This document shows, one piece after another, positions 18,812 through 30,000 of a DNA stretch of 40,313 nucleotides; position 1 is the first letter of the stretch, and each line of letters starts with the position of its first letter. The notes beneath the pieces were generated by a model, which did not search any database, had not been told where the DNA came from, and was given only the letters and a program-made list of their open reading frames with translations. The position numbers and the translations under genes were made by a program. The DNA comes from Sergeia podlipaevii (lineage: Eukaryota; Euglenozoa; Kinetoplastea; Trypanosomatida; Trypanosomatidae): NCBI GenBank assembly GCA_030849805.1, contig JASANZ010002058.1, forward strand, positions 1 through 40,313. The letters are read 5' to 3'.

Positions 18812-19948
18812 CGCCCCTACTCAATGTTAAAAAAAGAAAAAAAATTCAATCACGGTGGTATGCACACCCCATGTGCCACTTCTGTTGATTCAAGAAGGGA
18901 AAAAGAAAAAGGAGGGCGAGATAGCAGCAAGAGCTAAATAAAAGGCCAAAATGCATCCACTAATAATAAAAAATTATATATAGAGATATAAATAGATATT
19001 GTGGTAGATAAACGTAGAGCTGCAGACGCAACTATATATGTGCTTCACACCTACAATCATTTATCCATATCAACAAAGAAGACAAAAAAAAAGTGAAGAA
19101 ACAAAGAAGAATGAGACAGTAGAAGCTGCAAGAAGAGCAACTGCAACACAGTAGTTAAACAACAACAACAACAAGAAAGAAGGGAGGAAGGAAGGAAGGA
19201 AATAAACGTAAAAGAATGGGAAAGCGCCACGTATAAACAGCACACACACAGCCCTTCACGACACTATATGTAAATATCTAAAAAAGATGATATTGAGTAC
19301 AGTACTTTGCACAGATAAAGGTGCATTTCAGGAAGAAAAAAAATATTTATATGTAATTATATACCATCATCATCATCTACTCGTAGGTTAATATATATTT
19401 TAGTGATGGAATACCATAATGATGAAAGAAGGTTTTTTTTTAAAAAAAAAAAGGAGGGTGAAGAAGTTCAAGGAGGTGAACAACGCTGATAAAATAAAAA
19501 AAAACAAAAAAAAAAGCATTTATGTATATATACGAAGATAAGAAGGAGAAAGATTTTCTTTTTAAGCAACAAGGAAGAGACGGGAAACTGGTGCTGCTCC
19601 AAACAAAAAAAAAAAAAAGAGAAGATACAAAATATGTAGATAAAACATGTTATGCTGGCTGCCTAATCACGTTCTTCCTTCTTTTGTTATTGCTATTGCT
19701 CACTCACTCCGTCTCCGCATGTGTGCGTGAGGACTATTGTAATCACATATGCAAGTTCCCCGCGTGCACAGCTGCGTGTGCATATATATGTGTGTGAGTG
19801 TATGAATGTGTTGGTTGATATATATATACGAATTAGAGGTCGCACATACAGACGTAAGCACACGTAGCCGCAAAGTTTAGGAGAGAGGTCACACCTATAT
19901 TTGATAAGATATTTTTTCTTTTAAAAAGCAATTGAGTTGATATCACAT

Positions 19949-20131
19949 TTATAAGGTGTTTCTTTCCCAAAAGCGTTCAATGGCCTCATTCGCTTTTCTA
20001 ACACGCTGAGAACGTAAAGCACCCACTTTGCCTATCTCCACCGTCAGCGCGGTCCTCCTCTTGTGCTTTGCGGGGGGAGGGAGGGCGCATTTCTGTGCTG
20101 TCGCTATATACGTAAAATTGTACCTCTTCAT
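19949..20131 (-). CDS. Candidate 60-residue basic protein, unrecognised
   Basis: This minus-strand frame lies in an island of complex, GC-richer sequence inside otherwise low-complexity DNA. It encodes a 60-residue protein with balanced composition, rich in Lys and Arg, and with no repeats: the N-terminus is MKRYNFTYIATAQKCALPPP and the C-terminal half (VGALRSQRVRKANEAIERFW) looks helical. It starts 73 bases after the stop of the RING/MATH gene. The spacer is purine-rich on the sense strand, so a normal polypyrimidine tract is missing. Any acceptor would have to lie inside the upstream coding region. I do not recognise a family; its size and charge would fit a small mitochondrial ribosomal or RNA-associated protein, but that is speculation. 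Confidence 0.4.
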   Translation of the reverse strand: MKRYNFTYIATAQKCALPPPAKHKRRTALTVEIGKVGALRSQRVRKANEAIERFWERNTL

Positions 20132-20204
20132 CTCTCTCTCTCTTATTTTGTCGCACCTGCTGTTGCTGTTGTTTTTTCCCTCCTTCCTCTCCCTTCCTTT
20201 CTTT

Positions 20205-22541
20205 TTAGAAAGGAGCGCTCAGGACCTCAATGCCAATACGCACGCAGTCGTTACTGATGAATCCGGCTTGTGCCACAGTAGAGCGATCAATAAACCTCAG
20301 TGGCCCCCAGCCCTTGCCACGGTAGTCGTCCTGCCAGTCATCCACGATATGACTGAGATCCTTCGCGGGGTCTGAGTTGTAAATAATTAAGCGGAAACGC
20401 ACGCGCAGAGTGTGCCCAAATGCAAAAAGATAGACCCCACATGGCTCCATCGCAGCAGCACCCCCGGCACCGGCGTCAGCCATCATCTCGGCAGGCTGGC
20501 TGCAGTCCATCCCTGCGTACCACTCCAGTCCTTGCGCTGTAAAGAGGCGACTGTAGCAGGCGGAAGTGCGGCTCATGAAGTCCGTCACCACCCACACAAA
20601 GGTACAACCGTATTGATAAGCGGCGGTGGCACCGCCACCGGCACCAATGATGATGGCGTTCGCGGGTCCAGGGGAGGTGGCGCGGTTAGTCGGGGTGGTC
20701 TGTCGCACTCGAAATAGGAGGGGAAGAGTGGCATGCTGTTGCTGCTGTTGTGTATGACGGGACTGCATCATGGCGCTGCTGCCGCCAACGGAGGCGGCGA
20801 CCACGTTTGTGACGGACGGGGAAACTGCAGAAGAAGGCACCACCGCGCCAGCCGCAGCCGCCGCAGAGGCCGCAGAGGTAGATGCAATGACCCCAGGCAC
20901 CACGTACCGCTGTCGTAGTACGTCCGTCTCCTCCCTCAAGGCGATGACCTCCTCGTTGACGGAGGCAATCTTTCTGCAGGTGAGGAGGAGATGCTCGTTT
21001 AGACTGGAGGCAAGATGCCACGCCATGTCACGGCGAGGGAGCACTACATGACAGCCGTAGTCAGCGAAGGAACAAGAAGTGTGTGTATAGGGACACTGCG
21101 CGAGGTGCGCTGGGGCGTCAGACACGCAGCCACACCAGTCGCATGGAGCGACTGAAGCAGAGGTGATCGTGTCTTCAGACTTCTTCAGTGACTGTGAGGT
21201 TCCACCAAGGCACCTGCACGCAAGACCGTTGATCTGTCGTTGGGCTCGCACATCAAGACGCAGGCTGCGCTCACGCAGTTTATTGCGATCCACCGGACAC
21301 TCACAGCGTATCCTCAGCGCCGTGTGAATGCACGTGCTGCAAAAGAGATGTCCGCACTCCGTTACGCACGGCCGCTCTGCAAGGGAGAGGCAGATACCGC
21401 AGATAAGATCGTCAGGTACCTTTGATGGGTTAAGCGCTACCTCGCCTCCTCCAACACGATACGTATATGAATCATCGGGATACGAGGTAGCCGTACTCAC
21501 CGCAGCTGCTCCCGCTTCAGTTGTTGCGTTTGTTGCCGTTGCTATCGTGAACACAGTCTGCTGCTGTGTTGTGCACTGCAAGTCAGCGGGTTGGCCCTGC
21601 TTGACCGCCGTCGTCGTCACTGCACTTGGTGCTGCTTCAGCAGATATAGCCGTGGCAGGTGTTGGGGCTAGCTGTACTGTCGTCAAAGAAGGCACTGCAG
21701 AGATGCTAGCTGCTGACGCTTCAGTTTCTGATGGCATTGCAGCAGCAACAACAACAGCAGAAGCAGTCACTCCTGCAGACACAGAGAGAGAAAGTGTATC
21801 TTGGGGCAGCAAGCAAGACCCATTCTTCTGTGTGCAGGCTCCAGATGTCGCCGTTGGGGTCTCAGCGGCTGCCGGAGTGGCGGTAGTTGTAACAGACTGC
21901 AACTCTTCCTCCTCCTCTTCGCTTGCCCGCAGAACTGTGAGAAGCGCGGGGTCCATAGAGGGCACCATGTCAGGTTGAGAGGCAGCGGCAGAAGCAGCAA
22001 CAGTCGTGCTCGCTGTTCGCGTCACAGAAGGAGAAACAACAAAGACACGAAGCGCAGAGACGGTCGCCGCCGCCGCCGTTGGAGGCATCGTATAGATCTC
22101 TGTATGACCACCGGTGTCGTCACTTGCCATGGCAGCTCCCTCCGCGCCCGTATCACTCTGGAGAGCCTTAGCAGCAAGGCCATCTTCAGGAAGAAACTCA
22201 ATACTGGTGCTGTCGCTGACACCGCCTCGGCGATGCACAACGGGGGGTGGTAGGGAGCTGGCACGCCGCGTGTATATAGAGCGAGACTGTCGCTGAGAGC
22301 CATGACGTCTCTGAGTGCCTTGGCGTTGCACTTCCTGAGGTGTCAGCGCCAGCAGGGACCCCTGCGTTGATGCTGGATTGTGAGGGGGCTGCTGCTGCTG
22401 CTGCTGCTGCTCGGTGGTATCCGCCGTTGGGGAGGTGGCGGATGTTGCCGAGGATGTGAGTGTCTTGGGCTGACCGCCGCCGCCACCACAGCCGTTGTAA
22501 TGCTGTTGGTTCCAGCTGCTGAGAATGTTCGTATCCTTCAT
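20205..22541 (-). CDS. RING / TRAF-type zinc finger / MATH domain protein, probable E3 ubiquitin ligase
   Basis: A 778-residue protein with TRAF-like domain order. Residues 1-370 are low-complexity (Gln, Ala, Thr, Ser). A RING finger occupies about 376-425: CGICLSLAERPCVTECGHLF then CSTCIH and CECPVDR, with the C3HC4 ligand order. A Cys/His-rich TRAF-type zinc-finger region follows at about 460-510 (CDWCGCV, CPYTHTSCSFADYGC, MAWHLASS-x-x-EH), then a short helical segment (about 515-545) and an Ala/Val/Ser-rich linker. Residues about 640-778 form a MATH/TRAF-C domain (FVWVVTDF, YSRLFTAQGLEWYAGMDC, VYLFAFGH, then WGPLRFIDRS and SNDCVRIGIEVL). RING proteins of this kind transfer ubiquitin to substrates bound by the MATH domain; the target is unknown. 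The start is the ATG at 22541 (MKDTN); the longer open frame to 22811 includes an N base and crosses the splice acceptor. Confidence 0.92.
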   Translation of the reverse strand: MKDTNILSSWNQQHYNGCGGGGGQPKTLTSSATSATSPTADTTEQQQQQQQPPHNPASTQGSLLALTPQEVQRQGTQRRHGSQRQSRSIYTRRASSLPPPVVHRRGGVSDSTSIEFLPEDGLAAKALQSDTGAEGAAMASDDTGGHTEIYTMPPTAAAATVSALRVFVVSPSVTRTASTTVAASAAASQPDMVPSMDPALLTVLRASEEEEEELQSVTTTATPAAAETPTATSGACTQKNGSCLLPQDTLSLSVSAGVTASAVVVAAAMPSETEASAASISAVPSLTTVQLAPTPATAISAEAAPSAVTTTAVKQGQPADLQCTTQQQTVFTIATATNATTEAGAAAVSTATSYPDDSYTYRVGGGEVALNPSKVPDDLICGICLSLAERPCVTECGHLFCSTCIHTALRIRCECPVDRNKLRERSLRLDVRAQRQINGLACRCLGGTSQSLKKSEDTITSASVAPCDWCGCVSDAPAHLAQCPYTHTSCSFADYGCHVVLPRRDMAWHLASSLNEHLLLTCRKIASVNEEVIALREETDVLRQRYVVPGVIASTSAASAAAAAGAVVPSSAVSPSVTNVVAASVGGSSAMMQSRHTQQQQQHATLPLLFRVRQTTPTNRATSPGPANAIIIGAGGGATAAYQYGCTFVWVVTDFMSRTSACYSRLFTAQGLEWYAGMDCSQPAEMMADAGAGGAAAMEPCGVYLFAFGHTLRVRFRLIIYNSDPAKDLSHIVDDWQDDYRGKGWGPLRFIDRSTVAQAGFISNDCVRIGIEVLSAPF

Positions 22542-22558
22542 AAAAGCGTGTCTAGACG

Positions 22559-22582
22559 CTGCGAAGACAAAAAAAAAAAAAG
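22559..22582 (-). promoter_or_regulatory. Polypyrimidine tract and trans-splice acceptor, RING/MATH gene
   Basis: On the sense strand a T13 run is followed by GTCTTCGCAG. Using this AG (plus-strand ct at 22559-22560) leaves a 17-base leader before the ATG at 22541 and excludes the upstream open-frame extension. Confidence 0.6.
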
Positions 22583-22882
22583 GTGAAGATACGTTGAAAA
22601 ATACAGTTTGGATACTGCTGCTGTGCGTGCGTGTGTATGCTTGTGTGTACGCGTGCTGAGAAGAGTGGCGATAGGAGGGGGGGGGGACAGCAGAAGAATA
22701 GAACAAAAGACCTTGATATATGAAATATACGCAATATATGCAATCAAAAGCANTATTCTTTTCCAATTTGATGCTCCTTCTTCTTACGCACAGCAATGAG
22801 CTTAACTTCAAAAAAAAAAAAAAAAAACTTTTATAATAATTTTTAAAAATAGAAACTGATCTGCAAAATAGTTCAGGCTGCT

Positions 22883-22901
22883 CCGTCGCGACTCACGACG
22901 G
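22883..22901. other. Isolated GC-rich hairpin
   Basis: CCGTCG, a 7-base loop and CGACGG form a perfect 6-bp stem in a stretch that is otherwise AT-rich. It lies between the RING/MATH and Rav1/DMXL genes, far from either coding region. The function is unknown. Confidence 0.5.
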
Positions 22902-24039
22902 TTCTTTAAAGAAAAAAATTACGATTAGGAAAAAAAAAAAAGAAGAATGATGCAGCGGATTTCCTTGATGAGATGGGAAAAGAAGAACGTAACAAGAGTA
23001 AAAGGCAACCTAGATGCGTTTTGCTAAACTCTCTTTGGCCTTTCCCTCTTTCTCTCTCTCTTTCTGAAAATAAAGAAAAGTTCACCTTTTCCTTAGTTGC
23101 TTTCTTGCTTTCACACCTGAGTGCGATTTTCTTTCTCTCCCTCTCACCAACGATAAAAAGAAAAAAAAAAGAGAAGAGGGGAAAGTCAGCTGTTCACCTC
23201 TTGTAGAAGCAGGATGAACTCAATAAAAGGATGTGTAAAAACCGCACGTTGAATAGAGCAAAAAGAGAAGATCTAACTACCAAGAGAAGAATGAAAGAAA
23301 AAGAAGAAGGATATTAACACTAACAAAAAAATATATCGTGAGTTTGAAAGAATTAGGTCGGTTATATATATATAAGTAGGATTTAACAAATTCCTTCCTT
23401 TTGTGTGTTTGTGAGTGTGATTGCGCGTGCAGACGTTGGTGGCGTGTACTAAACTATTCTCTTCTGTATTTTTTTTTGTTTTTTTGTATCCTATCTTATC
23501 TGCTTCTTCAAGTATATATAATTAAAAAAAAATGGCAAAGCAATAGTTGTGCTTGTAAGGCCTTCAATATATATATAAACTTTAAAAAATGAATGCGCCA
23601 AAGAAATAAATGTATATATTTAAAAAATGGCGATGCTTTGAAGACCGTGTGAGAGTAGCTTCCTCGACAGACTACACGCAATCTAACGAAACACAAGAAA
23701 AAAAAAATTGAGAGAACAAGCAAAAACAGGGGGAAGCGCATAAGCGGTGAAAAAAAAAAAAACCAAGTATTCATTTTGTACATGTTGCACAGCTTCCTCA
23801 TGTTAGAAGAACCATGACAAGCTTTTTACTTACTGTTTTTATTTTCATCATTACTATATGTGTGTATTCTTGTTGGCACCCCCTGCGCCTCAGTGTATTC
23901 TTCTTGCGGCTTCCATCGTCTCCCAAAAAAAAAAATGTAGGAAAGTAGCAGCAAGAATTGAGTGACAGCTGTTTTCTTCCCTTTCTCCTTCTCTCTCTCT
24001 CCCATGCACGCACACACACACACTCGTTCTCGCTCTTCC

Positions 24040-27000
24040 TCACCCCCGTCCTGTCGTCACAAGCTGCCGCAAAACATGTGGTATGAGCACAGCGGCGACC
24101 AGCTTGCCATCCCTTAGTCCCGCCAGCAGTACAGACGGCGTGAACACAAGATCCTCTACAGCGGAGTGCGACGTGCGCTGAGGTGCCACGTGTACCATAG
24201 TTGCCTTGCTTAGCACGGAGTACGTTCTCCCTTCCAGGTATGAACGCGCTCCTCGCGTTCCTGGCGCAGAAGACTGCGTATAGTAGTAGTCCTCCTCACC
24301 GCGCTGCTTCCCAAAGGCCTTACGCTCCGCAATGCTCTCACCAATCTCCTCGATGGTGAGCACGAGCGCAGCTCCGTCAGAAGTGCCAAGCGCTACAAGA
24401 TTATCAAAAGCGCTGACAGCAACACAGGTCACGGTTGGAGGGGGCGGTGGTGTCGACGGCGAGGCCGTGAACCGGAGTGCAGCCGCCCCAAGAACGCCCC
24501 CTCCAGTCTGCGCCTGCAGAGAAGAAGCAGCACACGAGTTACCTGCGCGCAGAACGGCTTGAAGAGAAGCTTCGCCAATAACAGTCAAGCCGCCATCACC
24601 GTAGATCTGATAAACAGCCATGAGGCCCTCGCTCGACACACACAGCACCGCATCAAGAGGTGCTATGTAGACCGCGTACTCGGGCACGAAGGGGAGTGCG
24701 CAGCGGACAAGGGGATCGCCTGGGTAAAGTGTAGTGTCCAGCACAACGATCTCGCCCACCTCCGCAGAGACGGCGGCAGAGCGGCGCTGATGTGACTGCG
24801 GCGATAGGAACGTGGCCGCATGCAAGCTTGAACTGCTCGTGGGTGTGTGGAGGGCGCTCTCCTTCGGCGTGATGTATCCCTCCGAAGGTGAGCGCGGGGC
24901 TCCTTGTTTGGCTAGTGTACCTGCCGCTGCTGCTGCTGCTCGTCCTCCTCCCCCTCCCCCGCCCATCGTCGCCACCAGACACGAGTTCAGCTTCACCCGT
25001 CGGGCCACGTGTGGCTCGCGGATCACGCCGACCGCTACAAGCAGCGACGCCCGAGCTCCGCAAAATAACACCGCCTTGGGTCCGCTCGGCGGAACAAACA
25101 GTCTCGCGTAGTAAAAACATGGAGTACATCCAAGCGCGGTGGCAGTAAAGCGATAACATGCCACGGACCCGTCCTGCAGTCCACAAGCAAAGAGATAGCC
25201 ATTATGAGAATAAGCAAACTGTGTAGCGGTGCAGGTGCGACGAGGACACTGAAAGGTCGCCACGGCCTCGTTGGAGGCAAACGGGTATAGGTCAATGTTG
25301 CCACCTTGCTGCTGCTGCTGACCAGCAATAAAGAAAGGGAGATGTGGGTGGGAACTCAGCATGGCACGTGCAGAGACGCAAAGAAGCGGGCGGCGTAAGA
25401 GGACCTGACGAGCCTTGGAGGCATCCGCTGCTGCTGCAGCACCCTCACTCCCTGTGGACTCTTGTGCGGTCGGCCCTAACGGGACTCGGGATGTGCAAGA
25501 AGAAGAAGAAATTGAAGAAGCGAGTACTGGCGGCGGCGACGATGACGATGCAGGGACAGGTGCGACAGGAGACCCCAAGTGCAGCCGCTGCAGTTGCATG
25601 GAGAGACCGGCCGAGAACACTTCTGTAGCAATGTTGCGCTCTGGCATCTGGCTGAGCAGCACGTGTTCATTGTCGCCTGCCAGCACTTCACGAAATCCAT
25701 GTGTTACTCCTGTTCCTGCCTCAGTGCTCCAGACAACGCTATCGCAGCTGGAACGGTCAAAGTCCACGTGCAAGATGCTGTGGCTGCTCTGGCTGAGCAG
25801 CAGCCGGTCGGTTGGCAGCGGGAAGTCCGCGAGACCACCTCTGAGGCACAAGCGCAGCAGCAAGCGACGCAGTGTACCATGTGTGTGATGCCGGCGTAGC
25901 CATGCCGCCTCTACCGCCCGCAGAACGGGGTTGGTACTCACCACAGAGTTCTCTGTGGCAGTGCTGCTGGGGTCCAAGTCGTCGAGTTGCGCCAGGGCAT
26001 CGGACGAGTGACGAAGCAAGAAAAACTCGGAGCTACTGCGCAGGCCAAGACTCTTACCACGAGAGCTACCACCACCGCTAGCACCACACATCCCTTCCTC
26101 CTCCACCCCTTCATCATGATCCTCGAGGGCTTGCAGAAGGTGACTGGCGCCGGCATGGGCCGCACACGATACACGCAGCAGTGCCACATACGCGGCGGTC
26201 GACACGTGAGCTGAGGCGACGGGAATGGCATTGAACTGGAAAAGCGCCAAGTATGAGTAGCACAACTGCTGAAGCATCAGCGCCGAGCTGGCGACAGGCG
26301 ATGAGAACCCAAGCGTAACAGGGGTACTGGCAAGTTTGGCACTAAGCAACTCCATCATGTCTCGAAGAGCACCCTCCGTTTCAATATACAAGCCGTTGGA
26401 ATTTGAAATGATGCATTCTGAGGCACTAGCCCCGCCTCCCGCTCTCACCTCCGCCTCGCTCAGACGAGTATAAGTTTCCTCCGCGAGCATGTTGAAGCGC
26501 AGTGTAGCGTAGCAGGCGCCGCAGCACAGAAGCAAATGACATTGAAGACGCACCTGTTGCTGCTGCACGGCACGCAAGGAAGTGGCGGTAGCAATGGCAC
26601 AATCCTCACGATTCGGTAATGACTCTGCCTCTTGATTCTGTTGCTGCTGCTGCTGATCGTCATCCTGCTTGGAGCACTGCCGCCACAGCCGGCACGCGTT
26701 CATGTACTCGCCCAAAGAGAACCACGCAAACACACTGGCGACTTGCTCAGACTCTGAAAGCAAGAAGGTTGACTGGGGAAGAGGAACAGCCCCAGCTCGC
26801 GTTGGCATAGTGGTGCCTACTCCTGTGGTCGTGCCTTCCACGCATGTGTCCCCAGCGGCACTAGTGGTCATTGTGGCCGTGGTAGGATCAGAGTTGCTCG
26901 GCAGAAGTGTGTCCCAGATGCTCTTATGCACCGGCTCCTCCACTGGCTCCGCGGCGTCTTCGCCGCTCGCGTGTGCCTTTTCGTTATTGCTGCTGCCACG

Positions 27001-30000
27001 GAAACCATTTCGGCCCACGTCGTCGCCACCGAGCACAAGTTGTGCCTCCTCTGCTTGTTTTTCTCGCATCTGTGCCACCATGAGAGCCCGCAGCTGCACA
27101 GTTGTGTCGTAGAGTGTCGTCATGAAGTCTGCCACCGCACGAGCGGCATTGGTAGAGGAAAATTGAGAGGGATCCGTGAGAGGCAGAATGTGGTGCAGTG
27201 CGGCTGCAACGAGATAGTTGCGTGTATAGGCAGCCATTTCGCTGAGGAGAAGCCGCACCATAGACACTAACAGCATCGCAAGTCTCCCGCTGCCGTCATC
27301 AGACTTGCTCTTGCCCAGCTCTTGCTGCTGTTGCAGCTGCCCGTGCTGCGAGGCTGTCTGCCACATGAGTGGATAAACCTCCTTCACCAACTTTGTCAAT
27401 CGAGACTCCAACTGAGCAAAGCCACCGCCCTGCACCGCACAAAGAAGCAAGTCCTTCACGTTGGCGAGCACAATGGACTCAGTAGCACCAAAAGAGCGAT
27501 TCTCCCCGGTGGCAGCATCGTCGCTTGCGCTGCCTGTGGAATGCCGCTCTCGAGTCTGAGAAAGTGACCGTTGGGCGTAGTGCAGTTCCTCTCTCAGCGC
27601 TTGCACCGCTATCTGCGACAACTCAAAGTCCGCGCTTGTCTCTGTGTCGTCACCCAAGTGCATCTGGGTCTCGGATGGAACTGAAGAAGGTAGTCCGTCC
27701 GATGGAGATGTCGTCTTCTCCTCCTCGTCGTCGCTGTCGCCAAATCCTTTAAAGACCAGTGTACCGGTATCAAAATTGCCCTGGAACTTGCTGTTTGCCA
27801 GCTTCTGGTTTTTTCGCCCTTGCTGTTGCTGTTGTTGCTGCTTGCGACGCTCATCCAGTGCCTGTGCCTCTACCAGCACCCTCTCAAGCAGTCGCTGGGC
27901 GTCGCTGTAGTGCAACACTGCGCACATCTGCAGCTGGCGTGCAAGGCAGTACCGCCCCAGCCGCAGAAGACATATCAACTCTCTACTCGCAGGAAGGAAC
28001 GTCATGGAATCCTCATCAAGGCTACCACCGCCACTGCTGCCTCGGTGTGCAAGACAGCTCACACGGTCGCGTGCGTACCGCAGCGCACTCAGCACTTCTG
28101 GATGTGACGTCGTGTGTGCAGCGAGGCGGCGAAGGGCGGCCACCTTAGCTTCTGTCGGGCCCATCACCCACGCTAGACACGCCTGCTCCCACATATCTAA
28201 GTCTCCGCAAGAAGCTGCCTCAGCGGTGCGTTGGTCCATGTACCACTGAATATCCTCCTGCTGTTGGGTGCGCACAGTACAAAAGGCGGAAGGAGAAGAG
28301 GAAGAAGGCAATGCTGTAGAGGCAGCAGCTAAGGTGACGCCAACACCACCACTAGTAGCAGCGGTAGTACTGCCTCCCATAGCCGTGGCACGAAGAACAA
28401 AGAGAGCGAGCAAGGGATTACCGTATCGCTGCATGATGACCTGCGCGGCACTCCGTACGTCACCCGCGAGCACAAAGAAAGCAGCCCCGTACAGTGGCAT
28501 GTTCTTCCCTACGGCCGCAAAGGCGTTTGCAGAGGCCGCGGACCGATTGTGCTCATCAGTGAAGTCACGGGAGAAGAAGGTGTGCAAACGCGGGTTGTTC
28601 TGTAGCTTGCATAGCGCCGCCAGCGTGGCCACCTTCCCAGCCACAGCATACATAAGGGCACACGAGGGGATGTCTTTACTGGCGAGGTACTGCGCCTTGG
28701 CAACCCGCTCCGCCAGCACTCGGAGCTGCTGTGCCGTTTGGGCCCAGTAGGCCACTCCTGAAGCCTCGACCTCCGCCCAGTTCAACATCGCCGTCTGTGA
28801 CGAGACACCGCTGGGAGGCGGAGAAAGAGAAGAAGTCTGTGGCAGTGATTGCGGTTGTCGGGTGCTATCTGGCGGAAACAGCTTCTCCAGCAGTACAGCC
28901 TGTGAGTCTGACATGGCTGCCCACAGATAGGACGCGGTAATAACCATGCGGCTCGCCGTCTTGCCAGTGGCAAAGACCAGAATAGACGAAGGGTTCAGCT
29001 CCTTCTCACTCTTGGCAACGCCACCGCCACTAACACAAGCACCAACAGTCCCCTGGCACTGCACTTCATATCCGGGAAGCCGCAGGCGCTTGCGGAGACC
29101 TGCAAGTGTGTAGAAGAGAAAGTAGCGCGCGGCAGCCTCGTCCACGCTGCGGGCCAGCACGCGCGTAGCACTGAGAGACTCCACAACACAGAGAAGCGCT
29201 AGCTGAGAGCGGGTGCCGAGACGGCTCAAGGTGACCTGCGGAAGAAGAAGGGCAAGATCCTCCAGCACGGTATCCTCTGCAAACACTTCAAAAAGGCCTG
29301 AAAGACCTCTACTCGCTTTCGTGCTGGTGTTGTTTCCTGCTGCCTCGTCAGACGCCCCAGCAGCAGTGGCAGCTCGCATCTCGGGCCCATCTAGGTCCAA
29401 AGCGAGAGGCGACAGCGGCTGCGGGTGATCTGCAACTGCGTCTGCGCTGGTAAAGGCGTGCAAGGCCTGTGGGAGAGCACCATGGCAGAGTGTGCACACC
29501 ACATCCTCTGCCGTAACGAGCTCGCCACTGTGCAACGGCGCGAGAGACGATGACGCCCCACGTTTGGGGGTGCCCTTATCGCTGCCTTGTGCAGTCTTTC
29601 CCGTCTCCTCCTTTTCTTCCTTCACCTCTTCCATTGTCCTAACAACAGCAGAAGCAGAAGCAGTAGCAGTAGCAGTAGCCGCCACCGCTGTTGAAGTCGC
29701 GGCGGCTACGCGATGCAGGATCTCCTTCAGCAACTGCCACTGGCCTAGACTAATGAGCTGCATGACTACATCCGGATGGTACTGCGCGACTAGCCTCACT
29801 TCTGCGCAACTGTTGTTGGGAGGACTATTTACGTTGCACTGGGCATACCATGAGCGTAGGTAGTCGCAGCGGGCGGACGCACCGATAAACTGTGTCGCGG
29901 CGTGGTGTCTGCGACCACCGCTGTGAGTGCTGACCTCCACAGTAGGAAGGCAGGTGATAGCACAGAGCGCAGGGGGTGTACTGGAGACGCTTGGCCACGT

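Larger units (their letters stand above)
17346..20204. other. 2.9 kb stretch without a confirmed gene, between SDHAF4 and RING/MATH genes
   Basis: This is the longest gap in the window. It is mostly AT-rich with poly-A runs (17810-17823, 17976-17992, 18677-18694, 19605-19618), a CT repeat at 18254-18274, AAC/GAAG repeats near 19155-19200 and a T9/A11 inverted run near 19432-19452. Two minus-strand open frames deserve attention and are listed separately: 19949-20131 and 18602-18811. No tRNA, snRNA or transposon signature was found by eye. Confidence 0.6.
22542..24039. other. 1.5 kb gene-free stretch between RING/MATH and Rav1/DMXL genes
   Basis: It holds the RING gene leader, a G9 run near 22677-22686, an N at 22753, a poly-A run at 22810-22826, a GC-rich hairpin at 22883-22901 in AT-rich surroundings, pyrimidine-rich patches near 23038-23065, and A-rich runs to about 23935. 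Short frames are repeat-driven. No gene is seen. Confidence 0.65.

Noticed and set aside
19328..19378. C/D-box snoRNA-like pair (GATGATGA and CTGA on the minus strand)
   Set aside because: The C-like box is part of a simple ATC repeat, the spacing is too short, and there is no terminal stem or C'/D' pair.
20130..20209. Long plus-strand pyrimidine tract ending in TTTTTAG, resembling an intron or trans-splice acceptor
   Set aside because: No plus-strand gene follows; the sequence beyond is antisense to the MATH domain. On the sense strand it is a purine-rich 3' UTR start.
21328..21978. 216-codon plus-strand open frame
   Set aside because: It is antisense to the low-complexity and RING regions of the RING/MATH gene and reflects its biased codons.
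22542..22811. N-terminal extension of the RING/MATH protein
   Set aside because: It contains an N, is AT-rich and hydrophobic, and lies upstream of a clear polypyrimidine tract and AG, so it would not be in the mature mRNA.
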